64,000 nt of DNA from Typhlomys cinereus (GCA_023101885.1 JALPQD010000403.1:772685-836684), one strand, 5' to 3'; numbered from the stretch's first letter, positions 31,826 to 44,370 are shown. Numbers and translations: made by a program. The notes: generated by a model not told the origin, from the letters alone.

Positions 31826-32094
31826 GTGGTGATGGCTGGAGATATGGCTCAAGGGTTAAGACTCTGCCTCAGCAAGCAAAAGATCCTGAGTTCAGATTCC
31901 AGGTCCCACATTAAAAAAAAAAACAAAAAACCAGTCAAGCAGAAACGGTGGTTGTCTGCACTTCTGGCCCTGGTGGGTGGAGCCTGGGAAATTTCAGAAT
32001 GAAGCAAATAGGAGATAGAAGCAATCCAGTGTGACTCCCAAAGTAACCCTTGGTCCTGCCCGGGACATACAGTGTCCTCTTATACACACACACA

Positions 32095-32127
<33 letters not shown>

Positions 32128-32155
32128 GCTAAGTAAATAAAATTTAAAAAATTAA
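31826..32155 (+). mobile_element. Composite SINE, intermediate age
   Basis: Head GGCTGGAGATATGGCTCAAG with B-box-like GAGTTCAGATTCC. The body aligns block by block with the young copy at 52163 but is more diverged. Then CA tracts (32083-32126) and an AAGTAAATAAAATTT tail. The intermediate divergence links the young copies with 27084 and 54671. Confidence 0.85.
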
Positions 32156-32339
32156 ATATCCTAGTTGTGTTATATTTCCAACTACTCAACACCATTCACA
32201 TATGATTTTGGAATTAAGCACCTGTGTAAATCAGAAGTAAACCACATTCAGTACAGCAAGTGCCCTGGCATGTGAAGGCAAATATCAGCTGTGAACATGC
32301 ACTCTGAGATCCTTTTGTTATATGAGAATCAATGAACAG

Positions 32340-32758
32340 CAGTCTCAGAGGTTAGGAAATAGCTTGTGCAGTAAAGTACTTGCTGTATAAGCATGAGATA
32401 CTGAGTTGATCCTCAGAGACCATGTTAAATGAATGAATGAATTAATGAATTAATAATAAACAAATAAATAAATGAATAAATAGACAAATAAATAAATAAA
32501 GCTAAGTGGCACAAGCTTGCAATCCAGTTGCTGGGAGGCAGAAATAAGGCTAATCGGTCTAGCTAAATGCATGACTCCCTGGTCCCAGTGAAAGAAAGAC
32601 CATGTCTCATTTAAAAAACAAACAGTGAAGACAGCAGTTATGGAGGAAAGATACCTGAGATTATCCTCTGGTCTCCACACACATGCATATACATGTACAT
32701 GCTTGCATACCCCTCTATGCATGAGCATGTGCACACATATACACATAAAATAATAGTA
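32340..32758 (+). mobile_element. B4-type SINE with internal AATA-rich expansion
   Basis: An ID-like head (AAATAGCTTGTGCAGTAAAG, then TGAGTTGATCC) is followed by a roughly 80-base tract of AATGAATA/AATAAATA repeats (32425-32500), then a B1-like body (GTGGCACAAGCTTGCAATCC, GCTGGGAGGCAGAAATAAGG) and a CA/CATG-rich tail. Confidence 0.7.
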
Positions 32759-33289
32759 ACAAACAACAATAATAATGATGATGCAAAGAAGTTGATTGAC
32801 TGAAGGGAAACTTCCAGAAATTGCAGTTATCTGACATCTAGGTTCTGCTCTCTTAAGGATCCCCTAACTGCACAGGAACAGAAAATCATTAGGTGGATCA
32901 GAAATTTCCAGAGAATTAAAACTGGATTGTGGTCCTCCCCTCTCTGCCCTGACCCATGTTTGTAACTTGGTTCATAATCTGGGGTGATATTCCCTGTCTC
33001 GTTGCAGGTCCTAATATCTGGCAAGAGGATTTTTCCCCGCTGCTCTCAAAAGCCTTCAGCTTCTTCCTCCCAGCCTTCTCTTGTTCTTCCAACATGCCTA
33101 TCACCCTGAGTTTTCCACAGTAAAATCCCCTGTAACTCTAGGCAATTAATCTGACCCAGCCGTCTTTGGAAACCTCTGTTTTAAAAAGCCATGATTCATG
33201 TTTCTCTCACATACCATTTAAGTGGAACCTACAGAGACGCAAACACACATTGGGCCAAGTGGAGAAGAAAACTACCTTTTATTATTTTA
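32759..33289. other. Non-coding, no recognised element
   Basis: Short chance frames only. Confidence 0.45.
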
Positions 33290-33800
33290 TTTAAGGAAGA
33301 AATTACAAATTCAGTTCACAAAAAAAGTGACCAAAACCCCCCTACTTTTTAACCCTTAAACTTTTCTCGATGTTTATGGCCCACCATAAATTTCTTAAAA
33401 AGGCAACCGATGCAGTAAAACCATCACAACAAAGCTGGAACAAATATGCAAGCTCCAGCAGAGGCCAGATTTATGGTCAGAAATATGGAGTGTGTCTCAG
33501 CGGGGGCAGGTCATGAAATAGTATGAGCTAATATTGGGGGTGTGAAAACAGCTATTGTTGTTTGGTTAACGAAAGTCACACAATTAAGCGATTCTCAAAA
33601 ATCAATTAGCCATATGTTGTAAGCAGGATGACATGTTTTTATAACTTCTCCCTGGATGTTTTATTGCCAGAGGATGCTCATGTGGGCATTAGAACAAGAA
33701 AATAAAACACCAGCCAGAGAGTCAAAGTGCAGAGCTCCAGCCATGATTAATTAAGAGTCGGTCCAAGAATGGATGGGGTCGCCGAGCAGCCAGCATGGTC
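33290..33800. promoter_or_regulatory. Repeat-free AT-rich block with TF-like motifs (candidate)
   Basis: There is a Sox-like CTATTGTTG at about 33552, GGTTAAC at about 33564 and GATTAATTAA at 33745-33754 in a stretch without any repeat signature. A candidate for conserved non-coding DNA, not demonstrated. Confidence 0.25.
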
Positions 33801-35040
33801 CTTGAAAGGATTCCCTCCCTCCCAGTGCCCCTCATTCTGCTGCAAAAAGCCAAAGGTCACCTCTTCCACCTCCACGTCTCCGTGTTTTCTCTGTTCTTTT
33901 TAACTTAGCACAGATACAGCTGTGAAAACGGGATATTCCATCTGAACTACATATTTATGCTTCTGCCCAAACAGTTCCAAAGAAATGTCATTTGAAAAGC
34001 TCTCGCAGAACATGAGAAGCAGATTTCTCGGGGTGAGGACCTGGTGGTGGCACGCCGTTGTCGAGGAGGGATTGTGCCTTTCAACCATTCATAAAGGAAG
34101 CAGAACGTGAGGGGCAGACCTGTGCCCTCTTTTGGGTTTTGAGCCAGATAATCAAAAGAGGTGCGAAGAGATTTTCAGTGCGTACAAGGCGGAGCTTTGA
34201 ACATCTGCGGATGCTCTCCTTTCTACGCCATCAAGAGCTAGGGGGGCTCCCCCGCCACCCTTGGAGATGGGCTGCTGTAACACACAGGTCCACAGTACAG
34301 GACCTAAGTGGTAGGTCCCCATCTGCAGCAGCTCTCAGCACTCCATGGAAGGTCCCCCTCTTGTTTCTGGAACCCTGCAGCCACTGTATGGACCAGGTCA
34401 GCCCCCTGCTGGGTTATTGGAAGCCCACGGCCAGCTCTCTCCTGTTTATTACTCAACCTGAAAATGAAGCCAAGAGGCCACCCAGACTGGTAGCCCTCAC
34501 CCCCCACCTGCCCTCAGCTTATCACAGACATGAACCAAAGCAACCTGCAGTCATACAGCCTGGTTGGGAACAGCAGGACAGCCCAGCTGCGCACAGATAC
34601 ATGAGCAAAAATCAGGGTTGTTTATAAACCACCAAGCTACGTGGTCAATGCTAGCAGATATAGATGCAGTCCGTCTGAAATCCAGGCTAATTCTTTGAAG
34701 CTGCACATCGTGCATGGTAGGTAGCCTCGCCTGCTAGTAGTGCATTTCCTCAGACCCCGGCTTGCACTTACTGAGTTCGAAGTTCAGGGCAGGGCCCAGA
34801 TAGATACTTGTGCTCTGTCAAATTCTTGGGCGATTACAATTCCTGACTCAGACCTGACACCCTGTGCTGCAGAAGATTGCTGTGAGTGTAGACTGACATC
34901 ACCCACGAATGGTGGTCGCTCGGGGCATCGTGATCGCGCCTGTTCTCCGTTCCCTTTGCTGAACGTGCTCTTGTAAAATGCACATACATATAGGAGCACT
35001 TAACATAAAAATAATGTGCATAACATAAGTATATAGATTG

Positions 35041-35041
<1 letters not shown>
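33801..35041. other. Non-coding, repeat-poor
   Basis: The 189-codon frame 34058-34627 starts at TTG; the open run may be chance in a GC-richer stretch. I recognise no repeats. Confidence 0.4.
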
Positions 35042-35085
<44 letters not shown>

Positions 35086-35094
35086 ACACACACA
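35042..35094. repeat. (CA)n microsatellite
   Basis: About 26 dinucleotides with one CATA interruption. Confidence 0.98.
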
Positions 35095-35719
35095 GCCATT
35101 TAGCCAGTTAGAAATCATCCCCCTTCCTGAGTTACACAACATGAATAACAAATTAAAAACCCATTTTAGTCAGTCACTCTCTGCCTTCTGTCTTACCAAT
35201 AGGTCAGCAGGATCTTCTGAGACCGAATAAACTGCAGAGTTATGTGCAGACCTGCCATGTGTCTGAGAGGGAGGGGCTCCACTATCAAGACACCCCAGTG
35301 CTGCTTGGCTTGAAGGGGATCGCGTCCCTGGATCTGGAAGCTAGCTGTACTTCCTGTTTGGGATCCACGCATTCTTGCCCAGAGAGGTGGGGGTGGCTCA
35401 AGGAACTGAGTGTGAAGGAGAAGGCATGAGGAAGACCTCCTAGGAAAGGAAAGCAAGTGTGTGTGGGGAGGTATGAGGGGGGTTTTGATTCCCAGGAAAG
35501 AAGTAGGTTGGCTCTCCATGAACTGCAACCTCCCTGGCTGAGTGACTGCTGGAGACCCTCTATCCATCTGTCCATATACAGGCTCTAGACTCCGTGTTCT
35601 GCTTAGGTCCTTCCCACCAGTGGCCAGAGGAGAGGAGGAAACGTCACTTGCTTCATACCCATTTATGCTGATATTTTATTACACATCTGCTGGGTTCTTG
35701 TGGGGTCCCGTGACCAGCA
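35095..35719. other. Non-coding, no recognised element
   Basis: Frames on both strands overlap and have no recognisable domain. Confidence 0.4.
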
Positions 35720-36420
35720 CGCTTACCTTGCAATCCTGATGGGTACCAGAGTGGAATCAGCAAGAATTAAGTCAGGCTGGGTCAAGAGGGGATCTTGGAA
35801 AAGTCGAAAAACCAAGTCAAGTTTATTTTGGAACCTAATCCCTTATATACTATGAAACAGGGGATGAAGTCTGTACACTGCGCAGAGTGATGACATCAAT
35901 GGTGACAGATAAACTGCAGGTGCAAAGTCCACAGCAGGTGGGACCACCACCAACAATACAGCCCTGCCAAACCTTAGACATGTTAATAGGCCCTAATAGC
36001 CCCATACCAGGTGGAGAAAGAACAAGTCTGGAACAAGGTGATACAATTATAATGATAATGCTCTGTGCCATCCTTTACATATGCTAGTCAATGTCTAGAT
36101 GGCTTCCAAAGAACAGGAAGGAATATGTAAAAAACACCTCTGCCCTGGAACCCAGCTGGAGACAGGACAAGCTCCATCCCTGCCCCTTGCGGGAAGGTCA
36201 ACAGGAGTCAGCCTACAACTATACCGCATAGGCTGGCATCTCTGCTGGCATAGACTCAGAGCTATGCTGGCATAGGAGGCACACTGCAACTGAGACCTCG
36301 AGGGATGCCCTTGGCATCCGCCTTCAAGAAATGGAGATCTTGGACTTGAGAGTTCCCTCCAGGTTGTGACCTCCATCACCTCAATTCAAAAGTCACATTC
36401 TACCATCTCATTTTGTAATG
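35720..36420 (-). mobile_element. Possible retroviral LTR remnant
   Basis: AGTCAAGTTTATTTTGG near 35817 followed by CCCTTATATAC looks like the reversed polyadenylation and R region of a class II type LTR, and the following 500 bp is unlike the neighbours. The ends are not identifiable. Confidence 0.3.
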
Positions 36421-36983
36421 GGGGAAATAAGCCAGGCCCTTGCTCCCCGACAAGTGGCTCCAGCCCTGGGAGGTCTCTTCTGTCCCCCCATCAGGGCCTA
36501 GGACAGCTAGGCTCTCAACCCCACAGATGAGACTCACTGCTCCTCAATATCACCTAGGCAGACCCACAAGTCATTATGCTCGGCTGTTACCCGTGTTACA
36601 CATGTTATGTCCCGAGATTCCCCTAGAGTGATGCGCTTGGCAATGACTTGCATCCTACCGCAGTGGTGTAGCTGTGACATGGACCTTCAGGATCTGCGGA
36701 TCCACTTTCTTGCTGCCACACATGGGGAATCCCCCACCCCCAGTTTTGACAATGAACACGAGTTCAGTTGAGTTGTAGCTGGTGGCTCATTCTCTTTTCT
36801 CTTGGGGACACATCTGGAAGTGAAGTGCCCAAGCCAGGCTATAAAGCTATTTTTAGCTCCAGAGACAATTTCATCTTCCCAAAGTGTCCGCTTTCCTTGC
36901 GCAATGGATGAGAACTGAGGTTCTCAGCATGCTCCCAAGGGCTGATGCCCTCGGTCCCTTGAATTTGAACTACCTTGGTAGTG
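36421..36983. other. Non-coding, no recognised element
   Basis: Nothing recognised. Confidence 0.4.
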
Positions 36984-37343
36984 TGTCATGGTTTGAATGT
37001 GCAGTGCCCTGATTCTTTAGTTGTATGGAAAGGCCATGGTACCTTTAAAAGGTGGAGATTTGCTGGACGAAGACAGTCACAGGGGGTGTGCCTTAAGGTG
37101 GATTAGTCCCACCCTACTTCCAGGAGAGGTCTGCTCTTGTAGCTTGCAGTCTTGCTGTTCTCAGCCTCCTTGACGGATGCAACCTAGCCCATCCCAGCTT
37201 CTGCCAGCCAGCCATGCTTTTTCTCACATAAAGGACTGTATCTCCCCTCTGGAACCACAAGCTGAATAAATCTCCTTTTCTTCCCTTAAGTTACGTGACT
37301 TTGAAAGTTCTATCACAGCACCACAAAAAATAATCACTGTACA
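36984..37343 (+). mobile_element. MaLR (ORR1-like) solo LTR
   Basis: It starts TGTCATGGTTTGAATGTG. It has the GGTGGAGATTTGCTGGA block, the CTGCCAGCCAGCCATGC block near 37200 and GCTGAATAAATCTCC (polyadenylation signal near 37264), and ends near GTACA. This order is that of rodent MaLR LTRs of the ORR1 group. No convincing 5-bp duplication. Confidence 0.75.
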
Positions 37344-39659
37344 CTACTATGTGCTTGTATTTTTAATTTTCATTTCCTGCTGAGTTATGAGGAACTGTGT
37401 TCTGAACACAGCTCTTTTGTCTTAGACCCAGTCAAGTTGATGATGAATATTATTTTTTCTTTTGTAATTTTCAGTTTCATTGAAACATTATGTCTATTTA
37501 AAAAATTTACCATCAGACACGGAATGAGAATTTGTGCCAACTTTGATAAATCAAAGTAGCTCTGAAATGCCTTTGTTACAACTGTTACCAAAATACTGTC
37601 ACTTGGATTTTGATGTGGTCTACCCTTAGCTCTTAGGCTCTTGGGAGTACATGAAAAGAGTTTAAGCAAGACACATAGAAGCTGGTGTAGAAGATAGGTA
37701 CAATCCAAAACACTCTAAAGTGTTAATGACCATAGACTAGTGCAAAGAAAAGTCTCTCAATGGGGTGTGAGAGTAGACAATAGCTAGGAACTATTGTGCT
37801 AACCTATATGCTAGGTATGCTTTGTGTTATTTTCTGACATCTCTGGGATAGCTTCCTACATAATATGTTTAGGTGATTGACAAGCCCATTTGAATTAGCT
37901 CTTAGGGGAGGAGACAAGGGTGTATCTTTGTTCTTTGCCAGAAAAGACTCCTACTAGACAATCAACTTGAAAACCCTCCTGATAGTTGAAAAATCCTCCC
38001 AGGGCCAGAGAAGCAACTCAGATCCCATTCTTTTAACCAAAAATCATGTAACACAGAACATATTAAAATGAGTTGGAGACAAGTGTGTATGCAGTGAGCA
38101 CACACACTATACACAAACACACACTTGACAAATTGGTGCAATAGAAAACAAATCTATATCAGGCCACTTATGGGCCTGAGGTACCTGGGTCAGTGGACAA
38201 ATTCTGTAGTTTGGGATTTGGAGTTAGGGTTGGGCAGGATGGTGTGGTCACCACAGAGATGACTAAGGATTTGGTGGAGGATGGTATTGCTCATAGTTGG
38301 CTGAGGAGTGTTACCTGCTGTGTTGGAAGATTTATGTGTGAGGGGTCCCTCCTCATAGCTGGGAGCTGTGGATTTGGTTGGGTTTTTGCTCTGTGTGGGG
38401 TCCTTTTGTATTTCTGTTTTTGTGTGTTGTGAAATGCTCTGTGATTTTGCATTTCTGTTTATGGTTTGGGAATTTTGTTTCTTGCACAATTTTTATGAAA
38501 TATCCTATTTTAAAGTTTTTTGAAGCAATAAAATTATGTATATATATACATATATATAATATCTATAAAAACAGTCATGCCTCACCAAGAGAAAATAGCC
38601 TTCCCTTCCTGAGCCTCAGCAAAACTCTACTACCTGCACCTTCCTGATCACTCAAATTTCCTGCCCTTAAACTGCCAGTCTTTATCTCTTATTTTCATCT
38701 CATGCATTGGCGGTCTTGGAGCATGTGCCTTGTAAATAAGTGTGGGGGCATTATAAGAATTAAAATGAGAGAGGATTTTTGCATAGACCGCAAAAGAGAG
38801 AAAATTAATTAGACAAAAGGAAGGCTGAAGTACAGATCTAACCTCAGCTCTGGCTCCAGTTAGAACTCTGGGGTCTCAAATCGGCCCTGCTGTCCATTGG
38901 CTTTCAGTTCTACACCAGCTCTGCCCGCCTTCGCCTCTCTCATCCTTACGGTGGAGTGCAGACGGGCACTTGTTGAGATTTCTAGGTTCATGAGGCCCAG
39001 AGCAAAGACTGTGAACAGAGACACACGGACAGCGATAGCAATAGAGACACTTTATGAAGGAAAACGGGCGCTCCTGAGAAAGGACGTGGGCTAGAGAGCT
39101 GAGACAGGTCTGAGACATGAAGCCCTGGTCAGCAGGTTCTGATCCTTATAGATCATTTGCATAGTCTCTGCCTCATCTGGGAGAACTCAAAGCTCACCCA
39201 AGCTCTGCTTGAAGCAATAAATTTATGTGTGTACATAGAGAGTCTGCTCTCTCTCTCTCTCTCTCTCCTTTTCTCCTTTCCTTCCTCCCTCTCTACCATC
39301 CCTCCATCCAATCTCTTAGCACGCCCACTTCTTGTGCCAATCCTATGATGATTATTCCACTCTTGAACATCCTACAGTCTCGTTTTTGAGGACGCAAATT
39401 TAAACACTTATTAGATACGCAAACCTGCCACATCCAGACTCAACGCCACTGTCCAATCTATGTCCCATTTTGTCTTCCAGGCTGCCTGGGACCCTCTAGC
39501 TGTACCTCTAGTGAAATACTTCTTCCAGTCAAGCCTCCGGCAATTGTGACTCTTGCTAATGTTTCCTGGGGCACCTTCCTTTCTGCTTGGCCTGCACTTC
39601 TGGTTTCTTCTGGTCCCCAGTGAGACAGTACCTCTGGGCTGGCTATTTGCCACTTACTT
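37344..39659. other. Non-coding; strand-skewed segment at 38190-38520
   Basis: 38190-38520 is markedly rich in G and T on the plus strand. Short TA-rich repeats lie near 38536-38560 and a (CT)n run at 39246-39267. The repeats I know are not visible. Confidence 0.45.
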
Positions 39660-40320
39660 CTGGTAGGATTCTTTTTTTTTTCTTTCGTATGTGTTTATGT
39701 CTATTTTTGCATGTATGAAGGCACACACATGTGTACAGATGTACATACACATATGTGTGCTTGCATGTGAGGTCCTAAAGTTGATATTGGGATGTATAAC
39801 TTCCCTTGGGGATTTCCATCTCTGGTTCCCAAGTTCTAGGACAGCAGGTAGTTTCCAAATTTTATGTGGGTTTGGGGAATCTGAACTCCAATCCTCACAA
39901 TTTGGGGGTCGGTTTATATGAGTTGTCCCTAGCAGGTTCATGTGTTTGTATCCTTAGCTTTAATGTTTGGAAAGGTCGCAGCATCTTTAGGAGGTGGAGC
40001 CTTGCTGAAGGAAGGCATATCACAGAGGACAGGCTTTGAGGTTGTGGCCCTGCCCTGCTTCCCACTAGCAGTTTGCTCTTGCAGCTTGTCACCTGCTCTT
40101 CCTGCCATCATGATGACCGCAGTAACCTGGACCACCTCCGGCTTCTGTCGCCCACCATGCTTTGTCCACCATAATGGACTGTATCCCCTCTGAAACCCTG
40201 AGCCAAGTAAGTATCTTTTCCCTTAAACTGGTTGCATGAGTGTGGCCTCACAGCAGCAGAGAGGAGTAACTACAACGGGGTAAGGAAGTGCCTTATCCAC
40301 TGACTCCCCAGCTCCTGGCT
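39660..40320 (-). mobile_element. B4-type SINE split by an LTR insertion
   Basis: 39680-39900 shows the reversed CA-rich tail, B1-like centre and TTTTATGTGGGTTTGGGGAATCTGAACTCCAATCCTCAC block. The reversed head resumes at about 40279-40318 (GTGCCTTATCCACTGACTCCCCAGCTCC). The LTR at 39903-40276 lies between the two. Confidence 0.65.
39903..40276 (+). mobile_element. MaLR (ORR1-like) LTR inserted in a B4 SINE
   Basis: GGTTTATATGAGTTGTCCCTAGCAGGTTCATGTGTTTGTATCC near 39911, GGAGGTGGAGCCTTGCTGAAGG near 39990 and a CACAGCAGCAGAGAGGAGTAACTAC end near 40250 follow ORR1 LTR order. Edges are within a few bases. No clear duplication. Confidence 0.75.
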
Positions 40321-40474
40321 GGATTATTTCTTTATGAGTTCCTCCCACTGATTTCTGAGCTCCCCAGAAGCACCCCGGAAGAGGAATACTTTTTGATACC
40401 ATATTGTGTTATGGATAAGAACATCCCCAAACATACTCGCTTACAAAGTGCTTCTTGTATTGAAGACTGAGTTT

Positions 40475-40865
40475 CCAGCTAGTGGCACAAATGGTGCTAT
40501 TAAGAGATGGTTAGATCATGTCTAGTTAGGGTACTAACTTAGTCAATGGTGAGTGCATAGAACAAGGATTGTTTGGAAGTGGGACCTACTTGGAGGAAGC
40601 AAGCCATTGCAGCATGCCTTTGAAGGACGTAACTTCTCCCCAACCATTTCCCATTGTATTTTTTAGTTCTTCTCTGTTCTGACGGTAAATAACCATATCC
40701 ACCTCATACTCTATGAGGCTCTGCTTCTCCACAGGCCTATAACCACAGGGTCGGGCAACAATAGACTGTAAACCCTGAAGATACAGCCAAGACAAATCTT
40801 TCCTCCTGTAGGCTCATTTGCTTAGGGATTATGACAGTGATGAAAAGAGGCTAACACATGGTCTT
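40475..40865 (+). mobile_element. MaLR/MT-like LTR, degraded
   Basis: A GGAAGTGGGACCTACTTGGAGGAAGC block near 40575, CTTCTCCACAGGCCTATAACCACAGGG near 40725 and CTTTCCTCCTGTAGGCTCATTTGC near 40798, then a GAGGCTAACACATGG end. Same layout as MT-type MaLR LTRs. Confidence 0.55.
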
Positions 40866-40943
40866 TCCTCCTTGGCCACTTAGCATCAAACACATTGCTG
40901 AGATAGCAAGTATGTTACTTTTGAAATAAACAGAAAAAGAATT

Positions 40944-40975
<32 letters not shown>

Positions 40976-42536
40976 ACATTCTACATCTTTCACCTCCTTA
41001 ATATCTCTGAGCCAGAAAGAGGGATGCTTGGGCCAAGCACATTTCAAGATACAGCCTGGAACACATTCCATCAATTAATCTAGTCACCCTTATTTGCATT
41101 GGGCGTGACTTGGCAGGGCTTTAATTGGACACAGCACTTTCAGGCAGAGAATAAGGTGCTGGGATTTCCTCCTCTGCAGTGGGACTGTTATCCATGATCC
41201 CTGGGCTCCTCATTCTAAGGACACACGTGGGCCCCGTGTGCATATAGGCATATGTGGTCATTAATCACTCCTATCACCTGATTAAGGGAATTCTCTAGGC
41301 CAGAGGAGGAGGGAAGAGTATGCTATAAAAAGACTGAATTATAGAGTCCCTCTGCACCAATACTCCCAAATAGGCAATTTATTGCCAACAACCAAAATCT
41401 CATTCTCAGGCCATTAACTAAAATAGGAAAATATCATCTTAAATTCTAAACATAACAAGGGACACATTGTAATGTTTCCAGTTCTAGACAAGTAGATGGG
41501 TGCTTAACAGACTGGAAACCTCAGGAACTTGGACCAATATTTCCCCCTTCCCAAGCCCTCCAACCGGGAGGCCGCAATGTCCGGGTGTGGAGCTCACATT
41601 CCTAACCATAGCTTCTGCCCTTATTGTGGAAGATTCCACAACTGTATTGCCGCCCCGTCATCTGAGCTCAGAAGGAAGCCAGAAAGAAATTTTTTTTGTT
41701 TAAATTAAATAAATGAATGGGCTTTATATTTAGAAGGGTTTTGCCCCAGGCTCCTTAGCGTAGAGGGGCAGGTGCTTTGTTTGCTTCTATGGAATGCCAG
41801 AAAGAACCACAAACAGGCCTGTTACATTATATTTGAATCCTTTTGCTCTATTTCTTGGGCTTCCTTCAAGACCAGGACAGGTCCTGATTGCCCAAATCAG
41901 AGCTCTCTTGGCTTACCCTTACCTAGGCCCCTATCCTATCTGGGTTTCTACTGGATCAACAGCTGTTTTAGATCCAGTTGCCCTCCTGTCCTTCACCCTG
42001 GGTCAGTCAATCATAAAAAGGGTCATGAGGTTGGACTTCTGGCTCTGTTCTGTTTTTCTGCAAAGGAGTGGGGAATGGTAGAGGATTCCTACACCTATTC
42101 TTCTTGTTCCTAAACGCTACTGGGTCCACCACTCTAGTCAGCTAAACCTTCTGCCACCCAAGTTCCTCTTGAGTACAAACCTAGTCACATGAAGTACTTA
42201 AGGCATTTGTTTAAAGACAGCTCACCAAGCTCTCAATGGACACCAAGCATCCCCTCCTTCCACAGACCTTGTCCCTCTGAACTCACCTCCCTTGTCTTAA
42301 AGGCAGCTTACAATGTTCACAGTAAATCTCAGACATCCCCTCCTCCCATGGATCCATCCCTCAGAGTTCACCTGTGCACAGTGCTCATTAAATGCCCCCC
42401 CCCTCACCCCTATGCCTCTGACCTGCCCGGGACTTAAGCAGATGCTTCTGTCCAAGCACCAAGAGCAAGGTGATTCCCATTTATCACTCGTGGGGACGAG
42501 GGTAGAGCCAGGCCCACAGGAGAGTGCGGCTTTGCA
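40866..42536. other. Non-coding; (GA)n at 40947-40975; repeat-poor 41080-41400
   Basis: A GA microsatellite is followed by a repeat-free segment with CATTAATCACTCC and CACCTGATTAAGG near 41258-41285. The remainder up to 42536 has mixed composition, no recognised element and no coding signal. Confidence 0.4.
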
Positions 42537-43260
42537 TTAGTCAGTTCAGATGCCATAGCAAACACCACAGATGGGGGCTGGACTAGACTAGCATGTATCC
42601 TGTAGCAGTTACTCTTCTCTTTGCTGTGAGACACCACGCAAAGTCAAAGGCAACTTAAGGGAGAAAGGGAGATTTATTCAGCTCATGGTTCCAGAGGCCA
42701 GATACAGCCTTCATGGTGGGAAAGGCATGGCTGGCTAGCAGAAGCTGGAGATGCTTAAGTCACATCCATCAAGGAGGCTGAGAGCTGCAAAACTGCCAAC
42801 TGCAAGAGCAGATTCCTCCCAGAAGTAAGATAGTATTAATCAACCTCTAGGCCCCTCCCCCATGACCGCTGTCCTCCTGCAAGGCTCCACCTCTTAAAGA
42901 TGCCTTGACCATCCCAAACAAGTAAAGACTCAAACATATGCCTGTGGAGACACTGACGTTTCAAACCATGACATGTCCTGTCTGCCCCCCCCCCAAGTCC
43001 TGGAGGCTGGAAATCCAAGATCAAGATGTAAAGAACTAGTTTCTTCTAAGGTTTCTGTTCTTGGTTACAGAAGGCATCTTTTGCCTCTTCGTGTGTCTGC
43101 TCTGATCTCCTCTTGCTATAAAGACAACCGTTAGTTGCATCAGAGAAAAGTCCACACGCAAAATCTCTTTCCATTTGATCACCTCTTTAAAGAGTGCTTC
43201 TCCAAATACAGCCACTTTCTGAGGCTCCGGGGCCTGAGAATCGTCGAGCTGCACAGTTCA
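42537..43260 (-). mobile_element. Old LTR with a younger MaLR LTR nested inside
   Basis: Outer element: CATTAGTCAGTTCAGATGCCATAGCAAACACCACAGA near 42537 and AGTCCTGGAGGCTGGAAATCCAAGATCAAGATG near 42994 form one reversed MaLR-like LTR. Between them, from TGTAGCAG (about 42600) to CCATGACA (about 42974), sits a second reversed MaLR LTR. The bases beside it, TATCC and TGTCC, could be a 5-bp duplication with one change. Confidence 0.65.
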
Positions 43261-43859
43261 AGCCATAGCCCCACAGAAGGACCAAGTCCTGATACTTCTG
43301 CTGTCTAGGAACCCAGGAGTAAGGCCCTGTTAGTTTTCTCAAAGAAACTATGACACCCTGAAGCACAAGAGCAGGTCGAGCCTTCACATTTATATCCCTT
43401 GGGTGCAAGATAGGCATGAAGTTACAACGAAGAAAAAATCTGCTAGGAATGAATGACAAGTGCCTTCTATCCTGATCCTCAGACTCCCCTTTAGGAGTGT
43501 CTTCTTTAGGGATGGGCACTGTGTTATTAAGGTCATTGCAATCATACTCTGCAAGGTGACAGGGAAGGGAGGTGAGTATAGAGAGGAGGATCTGTCCTAA
43601 GGAGTCTCTGCCAGAGGGGAGGGGTGTAGTTGGCTGGCATTTGAGTCCTTAGGTGCCACTCTGCTGTCAGGATCTGTGCTGGAGATTGTAGTCCCCAGGG
43701 CAGCCAAGCATGTATTGCAGGAACAGCAGCGCAGGCAGAAAGGTCTGTGGCACTGGAATTGTCAAACTGCGGTTTGTGCATTACAGACACTGAGTCTACC
43801 ATGAGAGTCAGACATGCACATGTTCGCATGCTGTCATGAAAACTGTCATGGGCTACAAC
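43261..43859. other. Non-coding, no recognised element
   Basis: Frames on the minus strand (110 and 132 codons) have no recognisable domain. Confidence 0.4.
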
Positions 43860-44370
43860 ATCAGTATCTCTTAGCTCTGCTATGCAGAGAACACACACAC
43901 ATCCTACACATATACACATCACATCACACACATGCGTCAAATATCACACAGACACATACCACATGTACTTCTCACACACATATATACCACACACATCACA
44001 CATATATATCATATGCATACATCAAACATCACACAGACATATACCACATGCACATCTCACACATATATCACACACATGCACACCTCACAAACACATACGC
44101 ATCTCATACATACACATCACATATATCACATATGTACATCAAACATCACATGCACATTTCACAAACACACACACTTCACACACATCTCACAAACATCACA
44201 CACATCTACATGTACATCACACACATCACAAACACAAATCAAACATCACATAGAAACACATTACACACACATCTCACATATACATCATATACATATTACA
44301 CTCATGTATGGCACACACACATGTCATACATGTATCACACATCACACCCACATACACACATACAGTCTCT
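43860..44370. repeat. Degenerate CA/CATA/CATC-rich tract, G-poor
   Basis: About 500 bp made of CA and AT words with almost no G on the plus strand. Longer words recur (CATCAAACATCACA appears near 44030 and 44138, with a variant near 44238). All three forward frames are long and His/Thr-rich because of this. They are not genes. Confidence 0.93.

Noticed and set aside
34058..34627. 189-codon frame
   Set aside because: Starts at TTG, with no domain, no splice context and overlapping frames on both strands. Left as chance in a GC-richer stretch.
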